Part shown: in pieces, positions 36,570-43,471 of the stretch
How the letters are laid out: each line of letters begins with the position of its first letter
Numbering within the stretch: the first letter of the stretch is position 1
Source: a virus
Reading direction: 5' to 3' (one strand)
Length of the DNA: 64,000 nucleotides
Virus record (IMG/VR): IMGVR_UViG_3300027365_000009
Coordinates: 62,001 to 126,000 of that record
Notes under the pieces: generated by a model
What the model saw: the letters and a program-made list of their open reading frames with translations, nothing else
Database searches by the model: none
What the model was told of the DNA's origin: nothing
Made by a program: the position numbers and the translations under genes

Positions 36570-36603
36570 CTATTGCCCACTCACCCAAGGAACTAACACG
36601 CTA

Positions 36604-37107
36604 ATGAATACCAATGCTTCGTTAATCACACTAAGTAACCGCATCCCCGACACTGACGTCACTGCGTTTATCGCAGCCCTTGAAAACAAAGAGGGCCCAT
36701 ACTTCCCCAAAACCGTCGTATTCGATGATCCAGTATCACATTACCAAGTATATTGTGGGAATGTCGAAAAGGGGAGTCGTCACTGGTATTTGGATTTCAC
36801 CAGCATTGCCCTCAAAGAAGGGAAAATCGACGCGCGTGAGGTTTTGCGCGTATACAATGACCTGGCGCTGAAAGGCGGGGATCTCCTCTACGCAGGCGAT
36901 ACCAGTCACTTTATCTTGGACATAGCGCGACGCATTACTAACGGTCCGCGGTTCTACCGTCAGGACGGCATTACCGTTTATGGCATTGTCCGTGAGTTCT
37001 GCCATCGGATGGAAGACCTCAACCATCACCTAGTGGAGATAGGTCCCGTCAATAACCCCAACCACCCTTACGTTATCAAGGTCGTCAGCAAGACCAATCG
37101 GGATTAG
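36604..37107 (+). CDS. Hypothetical protein (167 aa)
   Basis: The ATG at 36604 follows AAGGAAC. Soluble alpha/beta protein; segments include TDVTAFIAALENKEGPYFPK, HYQVYCGNVEKGSRHWYLDF and FILDIARRITNGPRFYRQDG. No family recognised. It is alone between two TATATCAC promoters, which suggests early expression and a host-interaction role (inference). Confidence 0.75.
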   Translation: MNTNASLITLSNRIPDTDVTAFIAALENKEGPYFPKTVVFDDPVSHYQVYCGNVEKGSRHWYLDFTSIALKEGKIDAREVLRVYNDLALKGGDLLYAGDTSHFILDIARRITNGPRFYRQDGITVYGIVREFCHRMEDLNHHLVEIGPVNNPNHPYVIKVVSKTNRD

Positions 37108-37124
37108 TCATCCCAACGAGTTTA

Positions 37125-37138
37125 ACACCTATATCACT
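37125..37138 (+). promoter_or_regulatory. TATATCAC-type phage promoter
   Basis: ACACCTATATCACT, core at 37130-37137, followed by ACCATG as in the other copies. It lies 33 bases before the 35-residue membrane protein gene. Confidence 0.6.
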
Positions 37139-37169
37139 ACCATGCATCCACTGGAAAAGGAACCCCGTC

Positions 37170-37277
37170 GTGAAACAATTTCTCAAAGCCGTCGCCATCG
37201 GTACCATCACTGGCGTCGCCATCACGCTGACCATGGAAGAAATCCATAAGTGGCGCCAGCGTAACGCACGTCACTGA
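37170..37277 (+). CDS. Tiny membrane protein (35 aa)
   Basis: GTG start after AAAAGGAAC. Product MKQFLKAVAIGTITGVAITL followed by a charged tail (EEIHKWRQRNARH). One predicted membrane helix (about residues 4-22) with a basic cytoplasmic-type tail. It directly follows a TATATCAC promoter. Role unknown; possibly a small inner-membrane effector. Confidence 0.6.
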   Translation: MKQFLKAVAIGTITGVAITLTMEEIHKWRQRNARH

Positions 37278-37330
37278 CCCCCATCAAGCCTTAGAATAAA
37301 CCGAAACACAATCACAGGACACGCAACACC

Positions 37331-37468
37331 ATGGACATCAATACCCTGATCGATCTTGTCGAAGCTCACGATGACCTCTCCGCTTCCCTGTACGAAGAGC
37401 AGTTTCGGCACGTCGATCCCGAGCAAGTTTCCCTCTCCACCAACGACAAACTCGTTGATGTGGAATAA
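37331..37468 (+). CDS. Small acidic protein (45 aa)
   Basis: ATG to TAA frame of 46 codons encoding MDINTLIDLVEAHDDLSASL and a short acidic rest. There is no clear ribosome site beyond a purine-rich CACAGGA further upstream. It fits neatly between the 35- and 137-residue genes, and the gap is otherwise empty, which is the main support. Confidence 0.5.
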   Translation: MDINTLIDLVEAHDDLSASLYEEQFRHVDPEQVSLSTNDKLVDVE

Positions 37469-37549
37469 CCATGGCGGGGAAACTACCCGCCAGCACCATC
37501 CGATGAGGGGTAATGCCCTCACCACTGACCCAGAGAAGAGAGAACTGTA

Positions 37550-37963
37550 ATGAGCGAACTCAAGTCCCGCAAGTACGCCGACAAACATGGCCTGGCTGAC
37601 AAGCTGAAGGTGGACGCCAAAACTGGCGAGATCACCCCCAGTGATGATTACTACGAGGCCACACTCGAGGGAACGGGTGTGACCCTGGACCAACTCAAGA
37701 AGGTCCAGAATAACAATGCCGAGCTACTTTCATCCACCACCCTGGTGGCTGGGGAAATGGCTGCCGAACATTTCAAGGAACACCCCGAGACGAACGAGCT
37801 GTCGCTGCGCTATTCCGCTGGACGCGATACCTATGCGATGAACTTCTCCCGCGCGGAAGACGCCAAGCCAGTCCGGCATGAGATCAGCATCTATGGCGCT
37901 GAAGACAAAGGTGAGCTCAAGAAGGTGAAAAAGCTCGTCAAGGGTCTCTTTGACGAGATCTGA
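37550..37963 (+). CDS. Hypothetical protein (137 aa)
   Basis: The ATG follows GAGAAGAGAGAAC. Soluble, charged alpha/beta product (MSELKSRKYADKHGLADKLK; LSLRYSAGRDTYAMNFSRAE; a Lys-rich C-terminus KKVKKLVKGLFDEI). No family recognised. It is the last gene before a terminator. Confidence 0.8.
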   Translation: MSELKSRKYADKHGLADKLKVDAKTGEITPSDDYYEATLEGTGVTLDQLKKVQNNNAELLSSTTLVAGEMAAEHFKEHPETNELSLRYSAGRDTYAMNFSRAEDAKPVRHEISIYGAEDKGELKKVKKLVKGLFDEI

Positions 37964-37988
37964 TCACAGCGTGTCAAAACCTGTTGCT

Positions 37989-38020
37989 AACCGTTCCACC
38001 TTCGGGTGGGGCGGTTTATT
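37989..38020 (+). terminator. Rho-independent terminator before tmk
   Basis: AACCG..CCACC-TTCG-GGTGG..CGGTT stem (37989-38016), then TTTATTTG. It argues against the longest reading frame of the next gene, which would translate this hairpin. Confidence 0.7.
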
Positions 38021-38094
38021 TGTTACCTCCTTTCTTTTTTAGGTTCCGTAATCGTATGTCATCCCCTGTTACTTTGTTACCTAAGGTTCCTATT

Positions 38095-38736
38095 ATGCAA
38101 CACCAACCTCTTTTCATTTGTTTTGAGGGTATTGATGGTGCGGGTAAAACGACCCAACTGGATCGACTTTACACCTACTTGGTGGACTGTGGTATCGATG
38201 TTATCAAGACACGCGAGCCTGGCGGGACCCCATTGGCAGAACATATTCGAGAAGGTATGCTATCAACTGACTTAACCGAGTCCGTCAGTCCGATGACGGA
38301 ACTTCTCATGGTTTATGCGGCTCGTCAACAACACCTCGATAATGTGATTCGTCCCGCCCTTACCAATGGCACATGGGTGTTATGCGACCGTTTTATCGAT
38401 ACCACCTACGCGTACCAAATCCGCGGACGCTGTCTATCCCCAGCCCTATTCCATCAGCTAAACGACATCGTAGTGCGGGACACGAAACCCGATCTGACGC
38501 TATTCTTCACTCTCCCCGACGAGGTCTACCAGGCACGTCTCGCTGGACGGACCGAGAAGTCCGATCGTCTTGATCGTGAATCCCACTTATTTGCCGAGAG
38601 GGTCATTGGCGGCCTAAAAGAACGAGCCCGGTTCTGTGGGCATCCGACGGTTATGGCCGATGGGGCGATTGAAGAAGTTACCGAACGCATGCTTGACACA
38701 CTGCGTCGTTATATTAACCTCCCGGAGGCCGCATGA
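38095..38736 (+). CDS. tmk: Thymidylate kinase
   Basis: Phosphorylates dTMP to dTDP with ATP. The start MQHQPLFICF at 38095 gives 213 residues, the usual size; an earlier in-frame start would run through a terminator, though ATG at 38056 remains possible. Motifs: P-loop FEGIDGAGKTTQ (about 10-21), dTMP-binding REPGGTPLAEHIR, DRFIDTTYAYQ (DR motif) and LID-type RLAGRTEKSDRLDRE. Together with dihydrofolate reductase, thymidylate synthase and dCTP deaminase in this window it supplies dTTP for phage replication. Overlaps the next gene by 4 bases. Confidence 0.95.
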   Translation: MQHQPLFICFEGIDGAGKTTQLDRLYTYLVDCGIDVIKTREPGGTPLAEHIREGMLSTDLTESVSPMTELLMVYAARQQHLDNVIRPALTNGTWVLCDRFIDTTYAYQIRGRCLSPALFHQLNDIVVRDTKPDLTLFFTLPDEVYQARLAGRTEKSDRLDRESHLFAERVIGGLKERARFCGHPTVMADGAIEEVTERMLDTLRRYINLPEAA

Positions 38737-38984
38737 ACCCCGACCTGTATTTACTACAACAGAACTCTAAGGGATTCTGGCAACACCCACGGACCGAGCG
38801 GGTCTATCAAGTGCTCACGGTCGCCAACAAACACAGCACCCGACCTGACGAGTTTCCGATAACTGTGGTTTATCAAGATATCGTTGATGAACGTATCTGG
38901 TCCCTTCCCATCAAGTGTTTTGTCGATAAGTTCGACCCTTGGCAACCACATACCCCCGAGACCGCTCCAGGAGGCCGTCAGTGA
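38733..38984 (+). CDS. DUF1653-like small protein (83 aa)
   Basis: Starts at ATGA overlapping the tmk stop, so it is translationally coupled. GFWQHPRTERVYQVLTVANK, then ITVVYQDIVDERIWSLPIKC and FVDKFDP follow the DUF1653 layout (Y.H...Y.V...A.H..T......VVY........W.RP...F). DUF1653 proteins are small beta domains of unknown function, common in phages. Confidence 0.75.
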   Translation: MNPDLYLLQQNSKGFWQHPRTERVYQVLTVANKHSTRPDEFPITVVYQDIVDERIWSLPIKCFVDKFDPWQPHTPETAPGGRQ

Positions 38985-39403
38985 GCTTTTCACCCACTCC
39001 CTGTGACAAGCACCCGGGGTTTTATGAAATACCCGGATATCGCCGCTACGGAGCAAATAGAAAGGGGGAGATCCTCTTTAAGGATACGGGTCATGTGACT
39101 GCTGGTGGAAATGCCGGTCGTTACCTTAAGGTTGCGGTTTTCCGAGACGGAGATAGTGAGAGAACGCTACAGTATGTCCACGATCTCATCTGTCGGGCGT
39201 TTCGTGGGAAACCCAAACCTGGTCAGGTTGTATTGCATGCCGATGATGATCGCCGCAATAATCGCCCAAGTAACCTGGCATGGGGGACGCAGTCCTCTAA
39301 CATTAAGGCGACCTATGATAATGGTTTGAGAAAGCCCACCACCGGACCACGCCCGAGTAAGGAAGAGTATCGCCACTCTCCTTTCGTGCGACCTTGTCTA
39401 TAA
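38981..39403 (+). CDS. Free-standing HNH homing endonuclease with NUMOD4 domain (140 aa)
   Basis: GTG start overlapping the previous stop (GTGA), with CAGGAGG in front. N-terminal NUMOD4-type segment (GFYEIPGYRRYGANRKGEIL), then an HNH core: VHDLICRAFRGKPKPG, VVLHADDDRRNNRPSNLAWG and TQSSNIKATYDNG. The first HNH His is in VLHADDD. It is not inside a recognisable intron, unlike the polymerase endonuclease. It probably cuts a nearby gene in related phages and favours its own inheritance. Confidence 0.88.
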   Translation: MSFSPTPCDKHPGFYEIPGYRRYGANRKGEILFKDTGHVTAGGNAGRYLKVAVFRDGDSERTLQYVHDLICRAFRGKPKPGQVVLHADDDRRNNRPSNLAWGTQSSNIKATYDNGLRKPTTGPRPSKEEYRHSPFVRPCL

Positions 39404-39415
39404 ACCAAATACTTT

Positions 39416-39430
39416 CACGCCTATATCACT
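39416..39430 (+). promoter_or_regulatory. TATATCAC-type phage promoter
   Basis: CACGCCTATATCACT with core at 39422-39429, followed by ATGGTGC. It lies 56 bases before the 64-residue gene and just after the HNH gene. Confidence 0.6.
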
Positions 39431-39485
39431 ATGGTGCAGGACTTTGACTGCCCTAACGTAACACTAAGTGACTCAAGGAACTCAC

Positions 39486-39680
39486 ATGGCTGTTAATGCA
39501 ATCGAACAAAACCTCAACAAACTGTTCGTTAAAGAGATGTACGGGCAAACCACCGAAGCCATTCTACGAGAAATCCGTAAGAAGAAAGTCGTACTTCAGT
39601 GTCCTAAGCGAGAGGACAGCTACACGATCCCTGTCGCTGAATTCAATAAGAAGTACCGCCTGGCAGCCATGGCTCCTTAA
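39486..39680 (+). CDS. Small hypothetical protein (64 aa)
   Basis: The ATG at 39486 follows AAGGAAC. Basic, helical product (MAVNAIEQNLNKLFVKEMYG, AILREIRKKKVVLQC). It has its own TATATCAC promoter and terminator, so it is a single-gene early transcript, a common arrangement for host-takeover peptides (inference). Confidence 0.75.
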   Translation: MAVNAIEQNLNKLFVKEMYGQTTEAILREIRKKKVVLQCPKREDSYTIPVAEFNKKYRLAAMAP

Positions 39681-39686
39681 GTAAGG

Positions 39687-39709
39687 CCCTCCCCGCGGGG
39701 AGGGTTTTA
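39687..39709 (+). terminator. Rho-independent terminator
   Basis: CCCTCCCC-GC-GGGGAGGG stem (39687-39704) followed by TTTTAT, directly after the 64-residue gene. Confidence 0.75.
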
Positions 39710-39830
39710 TGACGTCACCGCTGTCTAAACGTTCTGTTCGCGGTAAAAACTACTGGTTGTTGCAATGATACACCGGGGGTCGTTTGACCTCCACTTATTC
39801 AGGCCCTACCAAAGGAAGGATTGCGTTATC

Positions 39831-40226
39831 ATGTTGATTCCGGCTCACGAGCGGCGTGTGATGCGTCACGACAGCGAAACCCTGATGCACACCCCGTCGT
39901 CCAAATCCCCCTTCGATATGTTCCATAAGGACGCCGTGTCACACCCCAGTGACAGTTATTCCGAGAACGAACTCGAGGCCATGTCCCACAGTGAGTTGGC
40001 TGACCTCAGTGACTTTAGCGTTACCACCATCCGCATTCGGCGTGAGAAGAAAGGGCTATGTGCTCGGGATTCGGTCGTTCGTGCGACGTTAACCTCTTCC
40101 AGTCATTACCGGGCCCTTGCCCAAGACAATGATATCACCTATCACAAGTTAATGGCGGCTCGACGTAAGTACCCGGATGTTGCACTAACGGACATCGTTG
40201 AACGTCTCAAGATGGGGAAGAAGTGA
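39831..40226 (+). CDS. Helix-turn-helix protein, first of a tandem pair (131 aa)
   Basis: The start MLIPAHERRVMRHDS follows AAGGAAGG at about -12. The middle reads SYSENELEAMSHSELADLSD, then VTTIRIRREKKGL, a helix-turn-helix-like unit; a second unit follows at HYRALAQDNDITYHKLMAAR. The next gene has the same two-unit plan with about 30% identity by eye, so the two are tandem duplicates. They are probably DNA-binding regulators; targets unknown. The 4-base gap shows tight coupling. Confidence 0.75.
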   Translation: MLIPAHERRVMRHDSETLMHTPSSKSPFDMFHKDAVSHPSDSYSENELEAMSHSELADLSDFSVTTIRIRREKKGLCARDSVVRATLTSSSHYRALAQDNDITYHKLMAARRKYPDVALTDIVERLKMGKK

Positions 40227-40229
40227 TCC

Positions 40230-40622
40230 ATGCGTTTATCCGCCCATGAGAAATCCCGACTTACGCAATCACGATACAGTGAAGAAGAACTAAGTAAGAT
40301 GAGCTGGCGCGAGTTATCTAAACTCAGTCGGTTCAGTCATCAGGCGATCCGTTACCGGGTAGTCGAAATGGGGATGTCCTACCGGGATGCTATCACCAAA
40401 CCACAGACACCTCGAACGTCTAAGGTGTCTCAGTTGGCAGAAGAACACAATCTCGGGTATTCCACACTGATGAGCCGTAAACGCCGAAACCCCAACGTTC
40501 CGCTTGAGGTACTCGCTAAACAACCGTTACTTGACCCCTGTGAGTCCTCCCGCCGCGCTAACGATCAGAAAAGGAGGCGTCTTGAGCAAAACCAAACAAC
40601 GTCGTCAAGCAGCGTACAATGA
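40230..40622 (+). CDS. Helix-turn-helix protein, second of a tandem pair (130 aa)
   Basis: Starts MRLSAHEKSRLTQSRYSEEE. The first unit is RYSEEELSKMSWRELSKLSR with FSHQAIRYRVVEMGM; the second is VSQLAEEHNLGYSTLMSRKR. The pattern matches the preceding gene, including the (S/R)YSExEL start and the Arg/Lys-rich second helix. The end is Gln/Ser-rich. The first RMF-like gene begins inside its 3' end. Confidence 0.75.
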   Translation: MRLSAHEKSRLTQSRYSEEELSKMSWRELSKLSRFSHQAIRYRVVEMGMSYRDAITKPQTPRTSKVSQLAEEHNLGYSTLMSRKRRNPNVPLEVLAKQPLLDPCESSRRANDQKRRRLEQNQTTSSSSVQ

Positions 40623-40770
40623 AGGGTATCGTGATGGACAGGCGGGTGTTCGCCCCAAGCGTCGACATAAACTCCCCGGCTTTTACCGCCGGGGATATAA
40701 TCGGGCTATCCGAGAAGAACGTCTGAAACGACCTAAACACCTATCTTTCGATGACGACTATCTGGATTGA
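40582..40770 (+). CDS. RMF-like protein 1 (62 aa, soluble)
   Basis: TTG start with a perfect AAAAGGAGG. The product contains AAYNEGYRDGQAGVRPKRRH followed by FYRRGYNRAIREE. E. coli ribosome modulation factor (55 residues) has AHQRGYQAGIAGRSKEMCPY and WLGGWREA at the same spacing, and RMF is similarly small and basic. RMF dimerises 70S ribosomes into inactive 100S particles in stationary phase. This is one of three related proteins within 1.7 kb. The assignment rests on pattern and size. Confidence 0.68.
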   Translation: MSKTKQRRQAAYNEGYRDGQAGVRPKRRHKLPGFYRRGYNRAIREERLKRPKHLSFDDDYLD

Positions 40771-40772
40771 CC

Positions 40773-41054
40773 ATGGGACGCCATCACCATAAACGAGGTC
40801 GTCAAACATTGGATACCCTTTACTATCAGGGACGTGCCGATGGACGACGGGGACGACCTTACACGATGATACATGCCAAGAAACTCCGTGGGGTATGGTA
40901 CTGGCATGAAGATCGGTATTGGCAAGGGTATCGGGATGGGAAATGTGAAGGAACACCGTGGGTACTTGCGATTTGGCAGAAACGATGGGCGCGCCAAGTC
41001 TGCTACCTTTTCCTCGCTTCCGGTCTCACTGTTGCCATCCTTAGTTTATTATAA
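40773..41054 (+). CDS. RMF-like protein 2 with C-terminal membrane helix (93 aa)
   Basis: The ATG at 40773 lies 2 bases after the previous stop. The RMF-like core is LYYQGRADGRRGRPYTM and DRYWQGYRDGKCEGTPW. It is followed by a membrane-helix candidate at the C-terminus (VCYLFLASGLTVAILSLL). The core is basic, which fits rRNA or ribosome contact; the tail would anchor it in the membrane. Paralogue of the genes at 40582 and 41955. Confidence 0.7.
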   Translation: MGRHHHKRGRQTLDTLYYQGRADGRRGRPYTMIHAKKLRGVWYWHEDRYWQGYRDGKCEGTPWVLAIWQKRWARQVCYLFLASGLTVAILSLL

Positions 41055-41169
41055 CCATAGCGAAGAAATCATTCGGTTAATGGACGGACCTTCCGATAGC
41101 ATCCACCATTCCAGGGAGTATTTTGATGCAACGGACGGTAAATAAAACACCTTACTAGGAGGTGGTGTT

Positions 41170-41361
41170 ATGTTCAAACACATTAACATTCCCAATGTTG
41201 GTTATTTTTCCGTGACTGAAAACAGCGCCAAAGGTCGCCACCGGTGCGTGGGTATGCGCCCACTACTGACGGAAGAATCAACCCGCCCAATTACTGAAGA
41301 AAAGCAACGCTATATCAATGAGATTCAACAGCGAATCATGAGAAAACCCAATGACCGATAA
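41170..41361 (+). CDS. Small hypothetical protein (63 aa)
   Basis: Strong AGGAGGTG before the ATG. Basic product (MFKHINIPNVGYFSVTENSA; EEKQRYINEIQQRIMRKP). It overlaps by 11 bases the leader reading frame that carries the 55-bp repeat. Family not recognised. Confidence 0.75.
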   Translation: MFKHINIPNVGYFSVTENSAKGRHRCVGMRPLLTEESTRPITEEKQRYINEIQQRIMRKPNDR

Positions 41362-41405
41362 CATCCGTAACACCATGTTCGGACCGAATGCAACGTTCGG
41401 TAGAA
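41351..41405 (+). repeat. 55-bp direct repeat, copy 1 (upstream of dihydrofolate reductase)
   Basis: Identical over all 55 bases to 43475-43529, which is the beginning of the thymidylate synthase gene. It contains the inverted repeat CCGAA...TTCGG. Flanking bases differ on both sides, so the identity ends sharply. Confidence 0.95.
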
Positions 41406-41437
41406 ACGCACTTTTTGATATGGGAATCCCTTTATGA
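41351..41437 (+). CDS. Leader ORF sharing the ThyA N-terminus (28 aa)
   Basis: ATG to TGA frame made mostly of the 55-bp repeat: MTDNIRNTMFGPNATFGR followed by NALFDMGIPL. Its first 18 residues equal residues 2-19 of the predicted thymidylate synthase. Its stop overlaps the dihydrofolate reductase start in ATGA, the usual coupling arrangement. It is either a coupled leader peptide or a relic of a duplicated thyA 5' end. Expression is unproven. Confidence 0.45.
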   Translation: MTDNIRNTMFGPNATFGRNALFDMGIPL

Positions 41438-41958
41438 TGATTTCGCTAATTGCGGCAGTAGGGACCAACCGTGTGATCGGTCACGAAGGAAAGATTCCTT
41501 GGTACGTGCCGCGGGACTTCCGGTTCTTTAAGAAGGCCACCACGGGGTGTCCGTGTATCATGGGACGAAAGACGTTCGACTCATTGCCAGGGCCCTTACC
41601 AGAACGCCTCAACCTCGTTTTGACGCGCCACCCTCATCTGGTGAACGTCAAAGGGGGTAACGTACTTCCCCATGCTGAGTGGAGGCATCTCCTGAACAAG
41701 GCGATCCAGTATGCCGAGAACAACCACTCCCCTCGAATCGTCATCATGGGCGGTGAAGACGTCTACCGTCAGTTTATGCCCCTTGCCCACGAATTGCTCT
41801 TGACTCGCATTCGCTATGATGGACCGGGCGATACGTTTTTCCCCGAACTACCACCCAACGAATGGGAGCTTGTCGAAACGATGGACATCTCCGAAGAGGC
41901 GCTTGTGCAACGATACGGGCGCTGTTTTCCCGAGACTATTATGCCGTTATTCCCGTGA
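41434..41958 (+). CDS. folA: Dihydrofolate reductase
   Basis: Reduces dihydrofolate to tetrahydrofolate with NADPH, regenerating the cofactor used by thymidylate synthase nearby. Family motifs: ISLIAAVGTNRVIGHEGKIPW (first 20 or so residues), PRDFRFFKKATTG, IMGRKTFDSLPGPLPER and IVIMGGEDVYRQFMPLA. 174 residues, close to the bacterial size. The start could be ATG at 41434 or 41437. It overlaps the leader ORF (ATGA) in front and the third RMF-like gene (GTGA) behind. Confidence 0.95.
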   Translation: MMISLIAAVGTNRVIGHEGKIPWYVPRDFRFFKKATTGCPCIMGRKTFDSLPGPLPERLNLVLTRHPHLVNVKGGNVLPHAEWRHLLNKAIQYAENNHSPRIVIMGGEDVYRQFMPLAHELLLTRIRYDGPGDTFFPELPPNEWELVETMDISEEALVQRYGRCFPETIMPLFP

Positions 41959-42254
41959 CGCGGCGCGCCCAACGAGAGCGCACGGTGTTTGAGCAGGGGT
42001 TTGCTGACGGACAAAAAGGACGCCCTTTCCGTTACAACAAACCCACCAAGCGTCGGCGTGGGCACGATGGAATACCGGGGCGATACTCCCATCTGTACTG
42101 GTATTACACCAAATATCAAGCTGGTTACAAGCTAGGGAAAGAAAGTCGGGGCACCTACTGGCTCCATCAACCAAAAGTGTCCAAGTGGGTAGTGAAGTGC
42201 CTCATAGGGGCACTAGGAGCTCTTCTGGTGGTTTCTTTTTATGCGGCACTGTAA
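41955..42254 (+). CDS. RMF-like protein 3 with C-terminal membrane helix (99 aa)
   Basis: GTG at 41955 overlaps the dihydrofolate reductase stop (GTGA). The core FEQGFADGQKGRPFRYNKPT and TKYQAGYKLGKES matches the two RMF-like genes 1 kb upstream. The C-terminus is a clear membrane helix (CLIGALGALLVVSFYAAL). The coupling to folA means it is made in the same amounts as a metabolic enzyme, not as a separate regulator. Confidence 0.7.
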   Translation: MTRRAQRERTVFEQGFADGQKGRPFRYNKPTKRRRGHDGIPGRYSHLYWYYTKYQAGYKLGKESRGTYWLHQPKVSKWVVKCLIGALGALLVVSFYAAL

Positions 42255-42265
42255 GGGGTGGAGTC

Positions 42266-42436
42266 ATGACAAAAAACAAACACGAGCGCTTGTTGATCGA
42301 AATACAGCGTGAGTTAGAAATCTTACAGCGAGACCTTAAAATAGCCATTAACACCCGTCCCGAGGACGCCATCGGGATTTGTATCAGGACACGGCGAGTT
42401 ATTAAACGACTGTCGGTCATGAAAGAGCCCACCTAA
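42266..42436 (+). CDS. Small coiled-coil protein (56 aa)
   Basis: The ATG at 42266 follows GGGGTGGAG. Almost entirely helical with heptads (LLIEIQRELEILQRDLKIAI) and a basic end (RTRRVIKRLSVMKEP). No family recognised. Confidence 0.7.
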   Translation: MTKNKHERLLIEIQRELEILQRDLKIAINTRPEDAIGICIRTRRVIKRLSVMKEPT

Positions 42437-42453
42437 TCAAAGAGGACCACCTC

Positions 42454-43206
42454 GTGAGCAATGACAACATCACACAGCTTAACTCGTTTCGCAGCAAGAA
42501 ACGCAACCGCGAACGGCTTGAGGACAATCAGGCGTTCAACCAAAGACTAGTGGATGACGTGGCCGCACTGAACCGGATCTTGAATCCTCAGCGATTAGCG
42601 CTGGATGGGTTTGTAGAGGCCATCCGGGGGTATATGCGCTTGTCCGCTCGGACATTGGCCGAAGATCCCCACAATCCGATAGCCGGCCAGTTTATTGGAG
42701 GTGTTGAACAAGGAGGTGACGACCCCAATAGCGTGGTCCTCGTTTTTTACAACGGCTTTGTTGTTGATGGTGCAGTGACCGTTGAGGACCTCCCTAACTA
42801 CCAGATCAACCGTCTTGCCTGTACAGTCCTTGACACTCCCCAGTGGTTTCCTACGGTCCTTGATGACGACGCGGTATTCGCCGCTATGGAAAACGACATT
42901 GAGACGTTCCACGAGGGGCGTCCGATTCTGCAGGAGTTTGCCCACCTGTATTTGCTGTCAATTACGGCACTTCAGCGCCTTGAGTTCAAAATGACCCACT
43001 ACGTTTTCCATGACGGCGTGATGGAACTGACCCTGGTTAACCGAGCGGAGCAGGTCGCCATATCTCTCGATGTGAAACAACTAATCCTCTCGGCCGAAAA
43101 GGTAGCCAGGAAGTACCGAGAGGGTCTTCATCACATCACCCAAGAAGAGGCTCGGGACCTGGGGGTGGAAGTTGAGAAAGACTGGCTGGAAGAGAACCCG
43201 AAGTGA
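42454..43206 (+). CDS. Hypothetical protein (250 aa)
   Basis: GTG start after AGAGGACC. Soluble; N-terminus Gln/Asn/Arg-rich (NSFRSKKRNRERLEDNQAFN), then alpha/beta (PNSVVLVFYNGFVVDGAVTV, EFAHLYLLSITALQRLEFKM) and a charged C-terminus. No catalytic motif recognised. It lies between the small coiled-coil gene and thyA's upstream gene in one compact run. Confidence 0.8.
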   Translation: MSNDNITQLNSFRSKKRNRERLEDNQAFNQRLVDDVAALNRILNPQRLALDGFVEAIRGYMRLSARTLAEDPHNPIAGQFIGGVEQGGDDPNSVVLVFYNGFVVDGAVTVEDLPNYQINRLACTVLDTPQWFPTVLDDDAVFAAMENDIETFHEGRPILQEFAHLYLLSITALQRLEFKMTHYVFHDGVMELTLVNRAEQVAISLDVKQLILSAEKVARKYREGLHHITQEEARDLGVEVEKDWLEENPK

Positions 43207-43243
43207 CGTAGCCGTAAATCGATAATTGAAAAAGGATATCCCC

Positions 43244-43447
43244 ATGTCAGACAGCTCCCACCGTATTCCGGAAGCCCTCAACATCAATAGCCTTATGTCG
43301 TGCGCTATGTACAACCCCAACCCCGGGATTGGGCGAGACGCAATGTTCTCCACCCCCGCAGAAAGACAGAGGTCGGCTGTCCAATTCGCTGAGCGGGATT
43401 TGAAGAAAATCGCCGACATTCAGAAAAAGATTGCTCGCCGTACTTGA
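43244..43447 (+). CDS. Small hypothetical protein (67 aa)
   Basis: The ATG at 43244 follows AAAAAGGA. The product includes SCAMYNPNPGIGRDAMFSTP and a helical Arg/Lys-rich end. The PNPGIGRDAMF segment is loosely like the FGPNATFGR motif of the neighbouring ThyA N-terminus, which may be chance. It ends 24 bases before thyA. Confidence 0.7.
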   Translation: MSDSSHRIPEALNINSLMSCAMYNPNPGIGRDAMFSTPAERQRSAVQFAERDLKKIADIQKKIARRT

Positions 43448-43471
43448 TTCAACCCAACCGAAAAGGAATGT

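Noticed and set aside
37984-38094. N-terminal extension of thymidylate kinase
   Set aside because: It would translate a terminator hairpin and precede the family's normal N-terminus by 37 residues.
40873-41145. 90-codon frame overlapping RMF-like gene 2
   Set aside because: Mostly a frame-shifted shadow of the RMF-like gene, no ribosome site of its own.
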